Shown piece after piece: positions 44,677 through 52,571 of a DNA stretch of 64,000 bases. The notes beneath the pieces are model-generated. The model had not been told where the DNA came from. It ran no database searches and saw only the letters and a list, made by a program, of their open reading frames with translations. Position 1 is the first letter of the stretch. Every line of letters begins with the position of its first letter. The DNA comes from Pseudoalteromonas shioyasakiensis. GTDB lineage: Bacteria; Pseudomonadota; Gammaproteobacteria; Enterobacterales; Alteromonadaceae. The stretch is taken from contig NZ_CP077770.1 in the NCBI RefSeq assembly GCF_019134595.1, forward strand, positions 1,012,001-1,076,000, read 5' to 3'. Made by a program: the position numbers and the translations under genes.

Positions 44677-45213
44677 TTGATTGAACTTGAACAAGCGAAA
44701 AACACATACCAATTACAAATCATCTCGCATCAAATAGATGCCTTTAATATGAACGTTTTAAAAGAATTAGAAGTAATTAAGAAAGACAAAAATAAAGAAT
44801 ACTTGATAAAAAGATACTTATTAGAAAGCTGTGTAAAATTATCCCGTTTTAGGTCTGGGGAAAGCTTTAGTCGAAACATGAAAGTAGCCCGGAGCTTTTT
44901 AAAAGGTGTGGCAACTAAAAAGCAAATACATCAAGCTGAATGGGAAATTGAAGGAAATGCATTTTCCACCGAGTATTATTCTGAAGCTGGGACAAGTGTT
45001 TATTTCAGAGTTAATGAGGATGTACGCAAAGACTTAATTCATGTCCGAATCTCGACGGGGCTTAAAAACAAAGAATCGAAAGATTATTTGAAGGAAATGG
45101 CTTACTTCATTGACCATGCCTTTTGTTTTATTCAATATCCCGGTAATTGGCTATTTGATGAGGGGGCAGAAAAATTTTTATGCCCCAGATTGTTCAAGCG
45201 TTATTTTGGATAA
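44677..45213 (+). CDS. Hypothetical protein, 178 residues
   Basis: I do not recognise the family. The protein is soluble, Lys/Glu-rich and without signal peptide or membrane helix. An N-terminal helical part (about 1-80) is followed by a mixed region with FSTEYYSEAGTSVYFRVNED and KEMAYFIDHAFCFIQYPGNW. A TTG at 44677 gives the longest form. An internal ATG at 44749 (residue 25) is an alternative, and neither has a strong ribosome site. It is AT-rich and flanked on both sides by dispersed repeats, suggesting an acquired gene. Confidence 0.5.
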   Translation: MIELEQAKNTYQLQIISHQIDAFNMNVLKELEVIKKDKNKEYLIKRYLLESCVKLSRFRSGESFSRNMKVARSFLKGVATKKQIHQAEWEIEGNAFSTEYYSEAGTSVYFRVNEDVRKDLIHVRISTGLKNKESKDYLKEMAYFIDHAFCFIQYPGNWLFDEGAEKFLCPRLFKRYFG

Positions 45214-45281
45214 TTAGAAAAATGGGTCAGGCGTTTTTTTGCTTAATCCCTTCTACTTACCCAAAACCAACACTATGCTGC

Positions 45282-45308
45282 TAGCACCTAGCACCTAGCA
45301 CCTAGCAC
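45282..45308. repeat. Short heptamer array (TAGCACC)n, about 4 units
   Basis: Same unit and same flanks as the array at 39503-39592 (CCAACACTATGCTG before it, ACTGTAGGCGTGAAATTTAT after it) but far fewer copies. Confidence 0.92.
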
Positions 45309-45386
45309 TGTAGGCGTGAAATTTATTTCGCGCGATGATCTATTTAAAACGTGCCATGCAAGCATAACGCTTACCAGGCATTTGAT

Positions 45387-45454
45387 TACGCGATATAAAA
45401 TAGCGGCTACAATCTTGCTAACTCGCTAACTCGCTAACTCGCTAACTCGCTAAC
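45387..45454. repeat. Palindromic motif plus octamer array (GCTAACTC)n
   Basis: A variant of ACGCGATATAAAATCGCTGC (45387-45416) is directly followed by about 4.6 units of the 8-bp repeat GCTAACTC (45417-45454). The unit is one base longer than the other arrays in the window. Confidence 0.88.
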
Positions 45455-45529
45455 TTGCACCTTGTGCCCCTAGACCCTTTCACCTGTATTCTTTTACAAT
45501 GCATAAAATGACTTTATTTAGAGAATGCG

Positions 45530-46123
45530 TTGAACTACTTGGCTCACCTTTATTTAGCACAACCGACGGCTGATTCACATTTTGGTAATTTGCTGGGGGA
45601 TTTTGGTGGGCGTCGGTATTCTGCGCAGTTACCTGATGCGGTTAAAAATGGCCTTGAAAATCATTATTTAGTTGATAGGTTTACCGACTCACATCCCTTT
45701 GTAAAAGAGGCTAAGCAGTACTTTTCGCCAGCACGTAAACGCTTTGCAAGTGTAGCGATTGATGTGGCGTTTGATCACTTTCTTATTCAGCATTGGCAGC
45801 GCTTTAATGATCAACCATTAGCTGAATTCAAACAGCACAGCTATGGTCTTTTAAATGCTCGCCGAGCCATGATGCCTTCGCGTATGCAGCAAGTTGTGAT
45901 TAGTATGACCAGCAATGATTGGTTTAAAGAATATGAAACCCTCGATGGGGTCGGCCTTACCCTTGATAACATCGCTAAGCGTATTCGCTTTACTAATAAT
46001 TTTGCAGGAGCCGCTGACGATATAGCCCGCCACTACCAACAATTAGACGCGGTGTTTTTAGCGTTTTTCCCCGAGTTGGTTGAGCATGTGAAGCAAATGG
46101 GAGTGGAAAAGCAAAAGCTTTAA
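45530..46123 (+). CDS. acpH: Acyl carrier protein phosphodiesterase AcpH
   Basis: A 197-residue protein of the AcpH (DUF479) family, which removes the phosphopantetheine arm from acyl carrier protein. It begins MNYLAHLYLAQPTADSHFGN with the family's HLYLA and GNLLGDF stretches. It also has VDRFTDSHPFVKEAK, with conserved His and Asp, and AIDVAFDHFLIQHW. The start is TTG at 45530, chosen because it aligns with the family N-terminus. It is monocistronic, with repeats on both sides. Confidence 0.9.
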   Translation: MNYLAHLYLAQPTADSHFGNLLGDFGGRRYSAQLPDAVKNGLENHYLVDRFTDSHPFVKEAKQYFSPARKRFASVAIDVAFDHFLIQHWQRFNDQPLAEFKQHSYGLLNARRAMMPSRMQQVVISMTSNDWFKEYETLDGVGLTLDNIAKRIRFTNNFAGAADDIARHYQQLDAVFLAFFPELVEHVKQMGVEKQKL

Positions 46124-46543
46124 GCCATCAGCAAGGTTGGGTAGAACGGATTGAAACCAAACAAGTTAGCGAGTTACAAGGGGAAAGTTTGCGAGATACG
46201 TGTTTAGGCGTTTTAACGCTGAACAGGTAGCAGCGGGTTTACCCGCATAATTTACTGTTTTTCTCTGCGGTTCAATTTATTCTTTCACAAAGAGAAGCGA
46301 ATGAGAAGAAAGTGAGGGAACCATAGAAGTCAGTTTAATCTCTTCCTCTAAAGCGCAGCGCTTATTAGCCTCTTTGTGAATAATATTTTTAAACTCTGTT
46401 TTTCTCTGTGTAGCGCGAAGCGCCTCGGTGCACTCTGTGGTTCAATTTGTTTTTGCACAAACAGCTCAGTGAAAAAGGGAGATAATTCCTCCCTAAGACT
46501 CAAGTGTTTATTAATGGAAAAGTGTTCGCCGTCACAGTTTTTC
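46124..46543. repeat. Repeat-filled gap with one CACAAAGAG/CTCTTTGTG unit
   Basis: A TTGGGTAGAACGGATTGAAA hairpin family fragment at about 46136 and a full repeat unit with flanks at 46261-46463. The unit includes CTCTGCGGTTCAA, TTCACAAAGAGAA, CCTCTTTGTGAA and TGTAGCGCGAAGCGCCTCGG. No gene is seen. Confidence 0.82.
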
Positions 46544-47032
46544 TTACAATTGATCTTTAATATAATGTAATTGCTTTTTGTGTCTTCTCTTATGCCTTTT
46601 AATAACTAGGGAGCTAGTTTTAAGTAGCTTACTAAAGAATAACAGTGCTAGTAATAAGTTAAACAAAATAAAAAAGCTTGATAACTTTAAACCATTAATA
46701 GGTTGGGCATAAAGGTCAGTGAATAAAATTATAGAAAAAGTAAAAAGTGATATTAAAATCGCTGTAATAACCAGCCCTTTAAAAATTTTTATGACCCAGG
46801 TTTTTCCAAAAGATAAAAGTACACCCAGTGTTATACATGTACAAATTCCAGAAAAGAAAATTATTACTCTAGGGGTCAAATCTTTAAAGGATTCATAAGG
46901 CCAAAGAACCATTAATACTAAGAACGCAGCAGATGAGTAGCTAAAAATACTAGCAACTATAGATATAGCGCAAGTTAAGATGTATTTTAACTTTGGGACG
47001 GAGTCACTTAAGGGTAGATCTTCAGCCTTCAC
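46544..47032 (-). CDS. Small four-helix membrane protein of unknown function
   Basis: A 162-residue protein with about four hydrophobic helices (approximate residues 16-45, 57-76, 82-107 and 114-135) and a basic C-terminal tail (KRHKRRHKKQ). The start is GTG at 47032, which overlaps the 3' end of the decayed gene upstream by 11 bp, so the two were probably co-translated. The pairing of a larger protein with a small overlapping membrane protein recalls effector-immunity pairs, but no family is recognised. Function is not assigned. Confidence 0.55.
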   Translation of the reverse strand: MKAEDLPLSDSVPKLKYILTCAISIVASIFSYSSAAFLVLMVLWPYESFKDLTPRVIIFFSGICTCITLGVLLSFGKTWVIKIFKGLVITAILISLFTFSIILFTDLYAQPINGLKLSSFFILFNLLLALLFFSKLLKTSSLVIKRHKRRHKKQLHYIKDQL

Positions 47033-47870
47033 TTTCTAAGCTCTCATATACACCAATTGCAATTCCTTTTATTTCACCGTTATATGCACTACCAGTAAAA
47101 GAAAGTGCTGCTGCGACAGAATCACGTAAACGCGTTCTTAGTTCATTGTTAATTTGTATATTATTAAACCTTTTCGGAACAATATTACTTCTCATCATTT
47201 TTTTAAGCATTTTATTAGATATCCCTGGTACCTTAAGCCTTATTATTTCTTTAGTAATCCGGCTTCTTTCTTGTCAGCTTTTACTTGATAATAGTTGTCT
47301 AAAGCTCACACCGCTAGAGTTTGCTTTCTTGAGAGTTCTTACTGCGATAGCACTAGCAGCTGTAGCACCAGCTAAAGAGATATAGTCTAGTGCCTTGATT
47401 GTGTTTACATACCAGTCCTCAGAATCTAGCCAATCATTAAATTCTGGAGAATACTTTTCAGCACTACTTCTCATTATTCCGTTTGCACATTGGAGTGTTG
47501 TTGCAGATGCAGCGCTAAAGGATAAAACAGAGACTACTGCACTGCTTCCAAAAGATATTGGTGTAGCTAAACCAGAAGCGACAAAAGCAACCCAAGAAAT
47601 TATTGCACCAGTACACGCAAAAACGGTCCCTGCAACTTCGGATACGAATCTACTTTCTCTAGGGTTTACCGAGCTATGTCTAAGTTCGTTTGTAAAATCG
47701 CTTTTGTTTATATGCTTTGGTGGCTCTCTTAGAATTATATTTACTGGATTTAGACGGCATATAGATTTGAACTCCCTAAGAGTAACTACTGTAAAACTCT
47801 CATCTATATAAATAACACCAGCGCCAGAAAGCTGGATATCCTTGTCTATTTCTTCAAATAACTTTTTTGA
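47022..47870 (-). pseudogene. Decayed effector-like gene (5' truncated, in-frame TGA)
   Basis: On the minus strand one frame stays open from 47870, without a start codon, through KLFEEIDKDIQLSGAGVIYI and REFKSICRLNPVNIILREPP. It continues through two hydrophobic helices and EFNDWLDSEDWYVNTIKALD. It meets TGA at 47276-47274 and then runs on in the same frame as QERSRITKEIIRLKVPGISN to TGA at 47022. The intact-looking sequence on both sides of the stop shows one interrupted gene. From memory it resembles proteins often labelled NAD synthetase beside VgrG/type VI secretion genes in Pseudomonas, where an Arg precedes QER; a CGA-to-TGA change would fit. No VgrG gene is present here. Confidence 0.65.
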
Positions 47871-48400
47871 TCAAGAAAAAATTTAATTTGGTTTTAAGTT
47901 GTTTTTACTTAAAATTATCCCTGTTTAAAATATTCACCTGTTATTCCTTTAAAAGGTTTAATATAGGTGGTCATGGTCTTATTAAATAAAACTTTTGTCA
48001 ATAATGAAGGGACAGAATTGTTTTTCACTTAATAAATATTTAAAGATACATTTTTTGATTGAAACAGATTGTTCATCACTTATTTATGCAGAAGCTCGTA
48101 TTTTTATTTTCTCTGTGTAGCGCGCAGCGCCTCTTTGTCTCTTTGTGATAATTACCCCGCAGCGGCTTACAAACCGATTTACCGCTTACCTTAAAATACG
48201 AAATGGCTGATATCTTGGCTGCTTGTTGCGGTTATATAGTCGATTAGTGATAGCTAAGTAAACTTCTAGGCGCTTAAGAGCTCGTTTTTTAACTGAGCTG
48301 AACTACCCTTTGTAAAGCAAGTAAGCCTTGAATAAATACTTACCTCAATCGCAGTACCTTGAACTTAGCAATGTAATGTAGCAACCGTGAGGGAACAATA
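47871..48400. other. Gene-free region upstream of the CDGSH fusion gene
   Basis: 530 bp with no credible gene. A partial CACAAAGAG-family unit (TGTAGCGCGCAGCGCCTCTT to CTCTTTGTGATA) occupies about 48109-48153. The remaining AT-rich sequence shows no clear promoter hexamers. A ribosome-site-like GAGGGA lies 7 bp before the next gene. Confidence 0.65.
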
Positions 48401-49939
48401 ATGAGCAAACCCATAATTGCAGCCGTTTCGCCAAAAAAAGTCACCTTAGAGCAGGGGCAAGAATATTATTTTTGTGCCTGTGGGCGTTCTAAAAATCAGC
48501 CATTTTGTGATGGCTCACATGCCGGAACCGATTTCAAACCCAAAGCATTTACAGCAGAAGAGTCGGGCGATGCCTATTTATGCCAATGTAAGCACACTGC
48601 CAATGCGCCGTTTTGTGATGGCAGTCACAAACAATTTGATAAAAGCCAAGTTGGTCAAGAAGGGCCAGGCGTGCAAATTCAAGCCTCTGATTTGCCAGTT
48701 GCTACAGCAACCAAAGAGGAACCCACCGTTGAGCTTATTCATCAATTAGCTCGAGAAGGGTTATCAAAGCTTGGCCATCATGGTCCTATGGTGTCGATGG
48801 GCGTGCCACGATATCAATTACCAAAATGGGATGACTTACAGCTGATGGTGGCGCAAATGGCGACACAACCTTTAATGGAAGATGAAGCTGTTAATACCGA
48901 ACTTGTGATTGGCCCGCGAGCGAAAAAACCATTAAAGCTGGCTATTCCATTGTTTGTTTCTGATATGAGTTTTGGAGCTTTATCTGAAGAAGCTAAAGTG
49001 TCCTTAGCGAAAGGAGCTGAACTTGCTGGTACAGGTATTTGCTCAGGTGAAGGCGGTATGCTCCCTGAAGAGCAGCAAGCCAATTCACGTTATTTTTATG
49101 AGCTAGCAAGCGCAGGCTTTGGTTATAGCGAAGATAAATTAAAAAACGTGCAGGCCTTTCACTTTAAAGGTGGACAAGGCGCAAAAACAGGCACAGGGGG
49201 TCATTTGCCGGGTAACAAAAATGTAGGAAAAATCTCTGAGGTTAGAGGTATTGAAGCAGGTACTTCGGCGATTTCACCGCCAACATTTAAAGACTTACAC
49301 AGTGCCGCCGATTTCAAAAAGTTTGCTGACAGAGTGCGCGAGGTAACGGGCGGTATTCCAATCGGGTTTAAACTGAGTGCAAATCACATTGAGGAAGATA
49401 TTCAATTTGCGCTCGATGCGAGTGCCGATTATATCATTCTAGATGGTCGTGGTGGCGGTACAGGCGCAGCCCCTGAGATTTTTAGAGACCATATTAGCGT
49501 ACCGACTATTCCTGCACTTGCCAGAGCAAGAAAGTACTTAGATGAACAAGGTGCAAGTGATGTTACTTTGATCATCACTGGCGGTTTACGCTTGCCAATT
49601 GATTTTGTAAAAGCGCTTGCGCTTGGTGCTGATGGTGTGGCGATTTCGAATAGTGCAATGCAAGCAATCGGCTGTGTTGCTGCGCGCATGTGTAATACCA
49701 ATAACTGCCCTGCAGGGATTGCCACACAAAAGCAAGACTTACGTCAGCGCTTAAATATTGAAAAGTCAGCAAATCAATTAAAGAACTTTTTTGAAGCGTC
49801 AACTGAGTTAATGTCGGTTATGGCAAGGGCATGTGGTCATGACTCTTTAGCTAAGTTCAATGCTAATGATCTAGCAACATGGCACAAAGATATGGCGTTG
49901 TTATCTGGCGTTAAGTACGCTGGTGTTGGAATAAGTTAG
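48401..49939 (+). CDS. Double-CDGSH iron-sulfur / glutamate synthase-type FMN domain fusion
   Basis: A 512-residue fusion. Residues 1-80 carry two CDGSH motifs: Cys25, Cys27, Cys36, His40 (CACGRSKNQPFCDGSH) and Cys61, Cys63, Cys72, His76 (CQCKHTANAPFCDGSH), each expected to hold one [2Fe-2S] cluster. After a linker, residues about 130-500 match the FMN-binding alpha/beta barrel of glutamate synthase. Visible there are PLFVSDMSFGALSEEAKVSLAKGA, CSGEGGMLPEE, FKGGQGAKTGTGGHLPG and YIILDGRGGGTGAAP, plus a cysteine cluster in GCVAARMCNTNNCPAGIATQ where GltB binds [3Fe-4S]. There is no glutaminase domain and no GltD partner nearby. An oxidoreductase taking electrons through the CDGSH clusters is inferred. 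Confidence 0.88.
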   Translation: MSKPIIAAVSPKKVTLEQGQEYYFCACGRSKNQPFCDGSHAGTDFKPKAFTAEESGDAYLCQCKHTANAPFCDGSHKQFDKSQVGQEGPGVQIQASDLPVATATKEEPTVELIHQLAREGLSKLGHHGPMVSMGVPRYQLPKWDDLQLMVAQMATQPLMEDEAVNTELVIGPRAKKPLKLAIPLFVSDMSFGALSEEAKVSLAKGAELAGTGICSGEGGMLPEEQQANSRYFYELASAGFGYSEDKLKNVQAFHFKGGQGAKTGTGGHLPGNKNVGKISEVRGIEAGTSAISPPTFKDLHSAADFKKFADRVREVTGGIPIGFKLSANHIEEDIQFALDASADYIILDGRGGGTGAAPEIFRDHISVPTIPALARARKYLDEQGASDVTLIITGGLRLPIDFVKALALGADGVAISNSAMQAIGCVAARMCNTNNCPAGIATQKQDLRQRLNIEKSANQLKNFFEASTELMSVMARACGHDSLAKFNANDLATWHKDMALLSGVKYAGVGIS

Positions 49940-50252
49940 CAAGTTACAAGGGTAAAGGAGAAAGATACGAGGTGTAGGAGGGGGCGCCAAACTGATAGTT
50001 GCGGGGCTTACTCCGCGTAATTTACTGTTTATCTCTGTGTAACGCGAAGCGTCTCGGTGATCTCTGTGGTTCAATTTGTTTTTGCACAAAGAGAATAAAA
50101 TGAGAAGTGAATGAGTAACCCAACAAAACTATAAAATTTGTTTTTAATAATACCTCTTAAGCGTAGCGTCTCTTATTCTCTTTGTGAGTATTAAGAGAAC
50201 TACGCGATATAAAATCGCGGCTACACTCTTGCTAACTCGCAACTTACCTCAT
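49940..50252. repeat. Repeat-filled gap with one CACAAAGAG/CTCTTTGTG unit
   Basis: A unit spanning 50032-50192 (CTCTGTGTAACGCGAAGCGT, TTTGCACAAAGAGAA, CTCTTTGTGAGTATT) is followed at 50202-50235 by ACGCGATATAAAATCGCGGC and a single GCTAACTC. This is the same succession as at 25041 and 45387. Confidence 0.85.
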
Positions 50253-50561
50253 TTAATCGTCAGGGCCTTTTAGGGTAAACACTAAATGCCTGCGCATGTC
50301 TTTTAAAATCACACCTTTTTTCAGCATTGCGCCACTTAGGCGCTTCTGCCATTTTAATAGCTCTGGGGTTGCAGCATCGAGTGATTGTTGGTTTTCAAAT
50401 TGAAAACACAAAAGCAATGAGCCTGGGAATAAGTGGTATTCCACATCAAACCAGCATTGCAACATGCCTTCAAGTTCAGCGCGGCCTTGCTCTTCAAGGG
50501 CGTCGGCAACATTTAATACAAGGGCTTGCTGTTTTAATTGTACTTTAGAAAGCTTTTTCAT
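50253..50561 (-). CDS. Conserved-looking hypothetical protein, 102 residues
   Basis: A small soluble protein that I cannot assign to a family. It begins MKKLSKVQLKQQALVLNVAD, has GSLLLCFQFENQQSLDAATP in the middle, and ends LKDMRRHLVFTLKGPDD. There is no signal peptide or membrane helix. Regular composition and typical local codon use suggest a real gene. It stands alone, convergent with nothing and followed by repeats. No good promoter was identified. Confidence 0.6.
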   Translation of the reverse strand: MKKLSKVQLKQQALVLNVADALEEQGRAELEGMLQCWFDVEYHLFPGSLLLCFQFENQQSLDAATPELLKWQKRLSGAMLKKGVILKDMRRHLVFTLKGPDD

Positions 50562-50604
50562 TTAAAAACCAAAATCGAGACGAAAAACTGATTATACCTA
50601 AGCT

Positions 50605-50685
50605 TTACGCTTGGCGGAATGCATTACGCCAGTCTCGCGGTGATAAACCAAACTGAGAGCGAAAATGATGACGCAAAGCAAGCCT
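50605..50685 (-). pseudogene. C-terminal remnant of an AraC-family regulator
   Basis: On the minus strand 26 codons read ARLALRHHFRSQFGLSPRDW and then RNAFRQA before TAA at 50607-50605. The RHHFRSQFGLSPRDWR part is the second helix-turn-helix end typical of AraC regulators. No matching N-terminal part exists; the sequence upstream is the end of the LysR gene, only 3 bp away. It is a relic, possibly of a former regulator of the neighbouring pfpI-yqhD genes. Confidence 0.7.
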
Positions 50686-50688
50686 TGC

Positions 50689-51588
50689 TTAGTTTGCAAA
50701 GTAGTTAATATTTGCAAAGGCCGAAATAACATCTTTGGCAAATGCAATACGGGGGTGCTTTAGTGCCCCTTTGTTCCAAACTAAGTAAATTATGTTTTCT
50801 GGGCCTTCGGGCCCTAATTGCACAAGCTCTCCGGCTTTTATCTGATCGCGACAAAGGTAATCGGGTAGTACAGAATAGCCAATGCCTGAGCGAATAATAT
50901 TGCTAATAGCACGTATATCTGGGCAAATAGCAATGACGTTTGAGTGGCATTTTGCGTTGAATACAGCTTCAAAGTATTGTCTTATCAAAGGCAGCTCTTC
51001 ATCATAAGCAACGACATTGTAGCTTGAGAGTAAATCGGCGGTAATAGTGCTGTCTTTGATTTCTCTTCCATGTAGACGGTTCATCACCAAAATGAGCTTT
51101 TCTTTGTCGAGCACTAGGCTATCGAATAGTGCTGGATCAGGCGCTGATGCGGCAATAGCAATATCTGCAGTACCTGATTGCAAGGCATCAAAAATACTCA
51201 CCTTATTACCAATATGCAGAACAAGGTTCACATTGCCAGATTGCAGTAAGTTGGCAATTTGTGGCCCCGATACACTACTAATATATTCGGCAGGTCCTGC
51301 GATATTTATAGTGCCATGAGCGGCATCAGAACGTGCCCGTATCGACATGATCTTTTGCTCTAATATATCGATATGACCAGAAACCTGAAGCGCTAGATCA
51401 TGTGCTGCGGCAGTGGGGGTAACCCCGCGGGCTTTGCGCTCAAATAAAGATTTACCAACTACAACTTCCATTGCTTGAATGTGTGAGGTCACCGAAGGCT
51501 GAGATAAGCCTAAATTAGCCGCTGCCTTCGTAATATTTTTACAACGATAAACTTCAACAAAGGTTTTTAATTGCGTGAGATAAGACAT
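50689..51588 (-). CDS. LysR-family transcriptional regulator
   Basis: A 299-residue regulator. The N-terminal helix-turn-helix (ITKAAANLGLSQPSVTSHIQAMEVVVGKSLFERK, residues about 18-52) is followed by a substrate-binding domain (about 90-295). It is divergent from the PfpI-like/YqhD operon, with 106 bp between the start codons, so control of that operon is likely. The divergent region contains TATGAT (51662-51667), a possible -10 box for the plus-strand genes. The gene's stop lies 3 bp from an AraC relic. Confidence 0.88.
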   Translation of the reverse strand: MSYLTQLKTFVEVYRCKNITKAAANLGLSQPSVTSHIQAMEVVVGKSLFERKARGVTPTAAAHDLALQVSGHIDILEQKIMSIRARSDAAHGTINIAGPAEYISSVSGPQIANLLQSGNVNLVLHIGNKVSIFDALQSGTADIAIAASAPDPALFDSLVLDKEKLILVMNRLHGREIKDSTITADLLSSYNVVAYDEELPLIRQYFEAVFNAKCHSNVIAICPDIRAISNIIRSGIGYSVLPDYLCRDQIKAGELVQLGPEGPENIIYLVWNKGALKHPRIAFAKDVISAFANINYFAN

Positions 51589-51694
51589 GTAACTGTACGA
51601 GCCATAAATATTCTGATTGCTCCTCTTAATTTATCCGAATTCTACTCGCCTCGCAAACCAACTATGATGGCTACACTTTCTAAGAGGACGAGTT

Positions 51695-52528
51695 ATGAAA
51701 AAGATATTACAGCGACTAACGCTTGTTGCTGCATCAACTATGTCGATGTTTGCAGTGGCGGGTGAAGGCGAAGTATTGGTTATTTTATCAAGTGAAACAA
51801 CCATGAACTTAGCTGACGGCCAGAGCATTGAAACAGGCTACTACTTAAATGAATTTGGTGTGCCTGCGAAAGCATTAGTCGATGCGGGTTATGAGCTTGT
51901 ACTTGCAACACCCAAAGGTAATGCGCCTCAAGTAGATAAAAAATCAGTGAGTACCGACTACTTTGATGGTGATGAAGCTAAAATGCAGAGCATTCAGCGT
52001 TTTGTAGCATCGCTACCAGATATCAAAGATACCGCAAGTTTAAGCGAAATTTTAGCGGGTGACTTAAGCCAATATGAGGCTGTATTTATCCCAGGCGGGC
52101 ATGCGCCTTTAATTGATTTAGCAAACAGCCCAGAAGTGGGTGAGATTTTGCGTCATTTTAATAAGCAAGGTAAACCAACAGCGGCAATTTGCCATGGCCC
52201 AATTACGTTGTTGTCTGCACAAGTTCAGCCAAATTCTTATTATCAAGCGATAAAAGATGGCGAAAAAGCATCAGCCAATAACTGGATTTATGACGGCTAT
52301 AAAATGACTATTTTTTCAGACCCTGAAGAGCGTGTTTTTGAAAGCAGTTTAGAAGGTAAAAAGCTTAAGTTCTATCCTGCTATGGCAATGGAAAACGCCG
52401 GTGGAAATATGGCATTCGCTAGTGAGTGGCAGCCAAACGTGGTTGTTGACCGCGAACTCATTACGGGGCAAAACCCGTTTTCAGATAAATTATTAGCAGA
52501 AAAGCTTTTAGAAATGTTAGCTAAGTAA
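51695..52528 (+). CDS. Exported DJ-1/PfpI-superfamily protein
   Basis: A 277-residue protein with a predicted signal peptide (residues 1-22, cleavage near VAG). It has the DJ-1/PfpI alpha/beta fold with nucleophile-elbow Cys166 in AAICHGPITLL. The Hsp31-like features YEAVFIPGGHAPLIDLANS, TGYYLNEFGVPAKALVDAGY and LATPKG are also present. Members include Hsp31-type glyoxalases, deglycases and chaperones. Export to the periplasm is unusual for the family and is seen here only by prediction. The yqhD-like alcohol dehydrogenase follows after 43 bp, suggesting joint defence against reactive aldehydes. Confidence 0.82.
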   Translation: MKKILQRLTLVAASTMSMFAVAGEGEVLVILSSETTMNLADGQSIETGYYLNEFGVPAKALVDAGYELVLATPKGNAPQVDKKSVSTDYFDGDEAKMQSIQRFVASLPDIKDTASLSEILAGDLSQYEAVFIPGGHAPLIDLANSPEVGEILRHFNKQGKPTAAICHGPITLLSAQVQPNSYYQAIKDGEKASANNWIYDGYKMTIFSDPEERVFESSLEGKKLKFYPAMAMENAGGNMAFASEWQPNVVVDRELITGQNPFSDKLLAEKLLEMLAK

Positions 52529-52571
52529 ATTAGCTAATTAGCAATTTAAACCTAATTTAAGGGGCATTTAA

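Noticed and set aside
47274..47276. Programmed read-through of the TGA in the effector-like gene
   Set aside because: The gene also lacks its 5' end and any start codon, so it is already inactive; read-through would not restore it.
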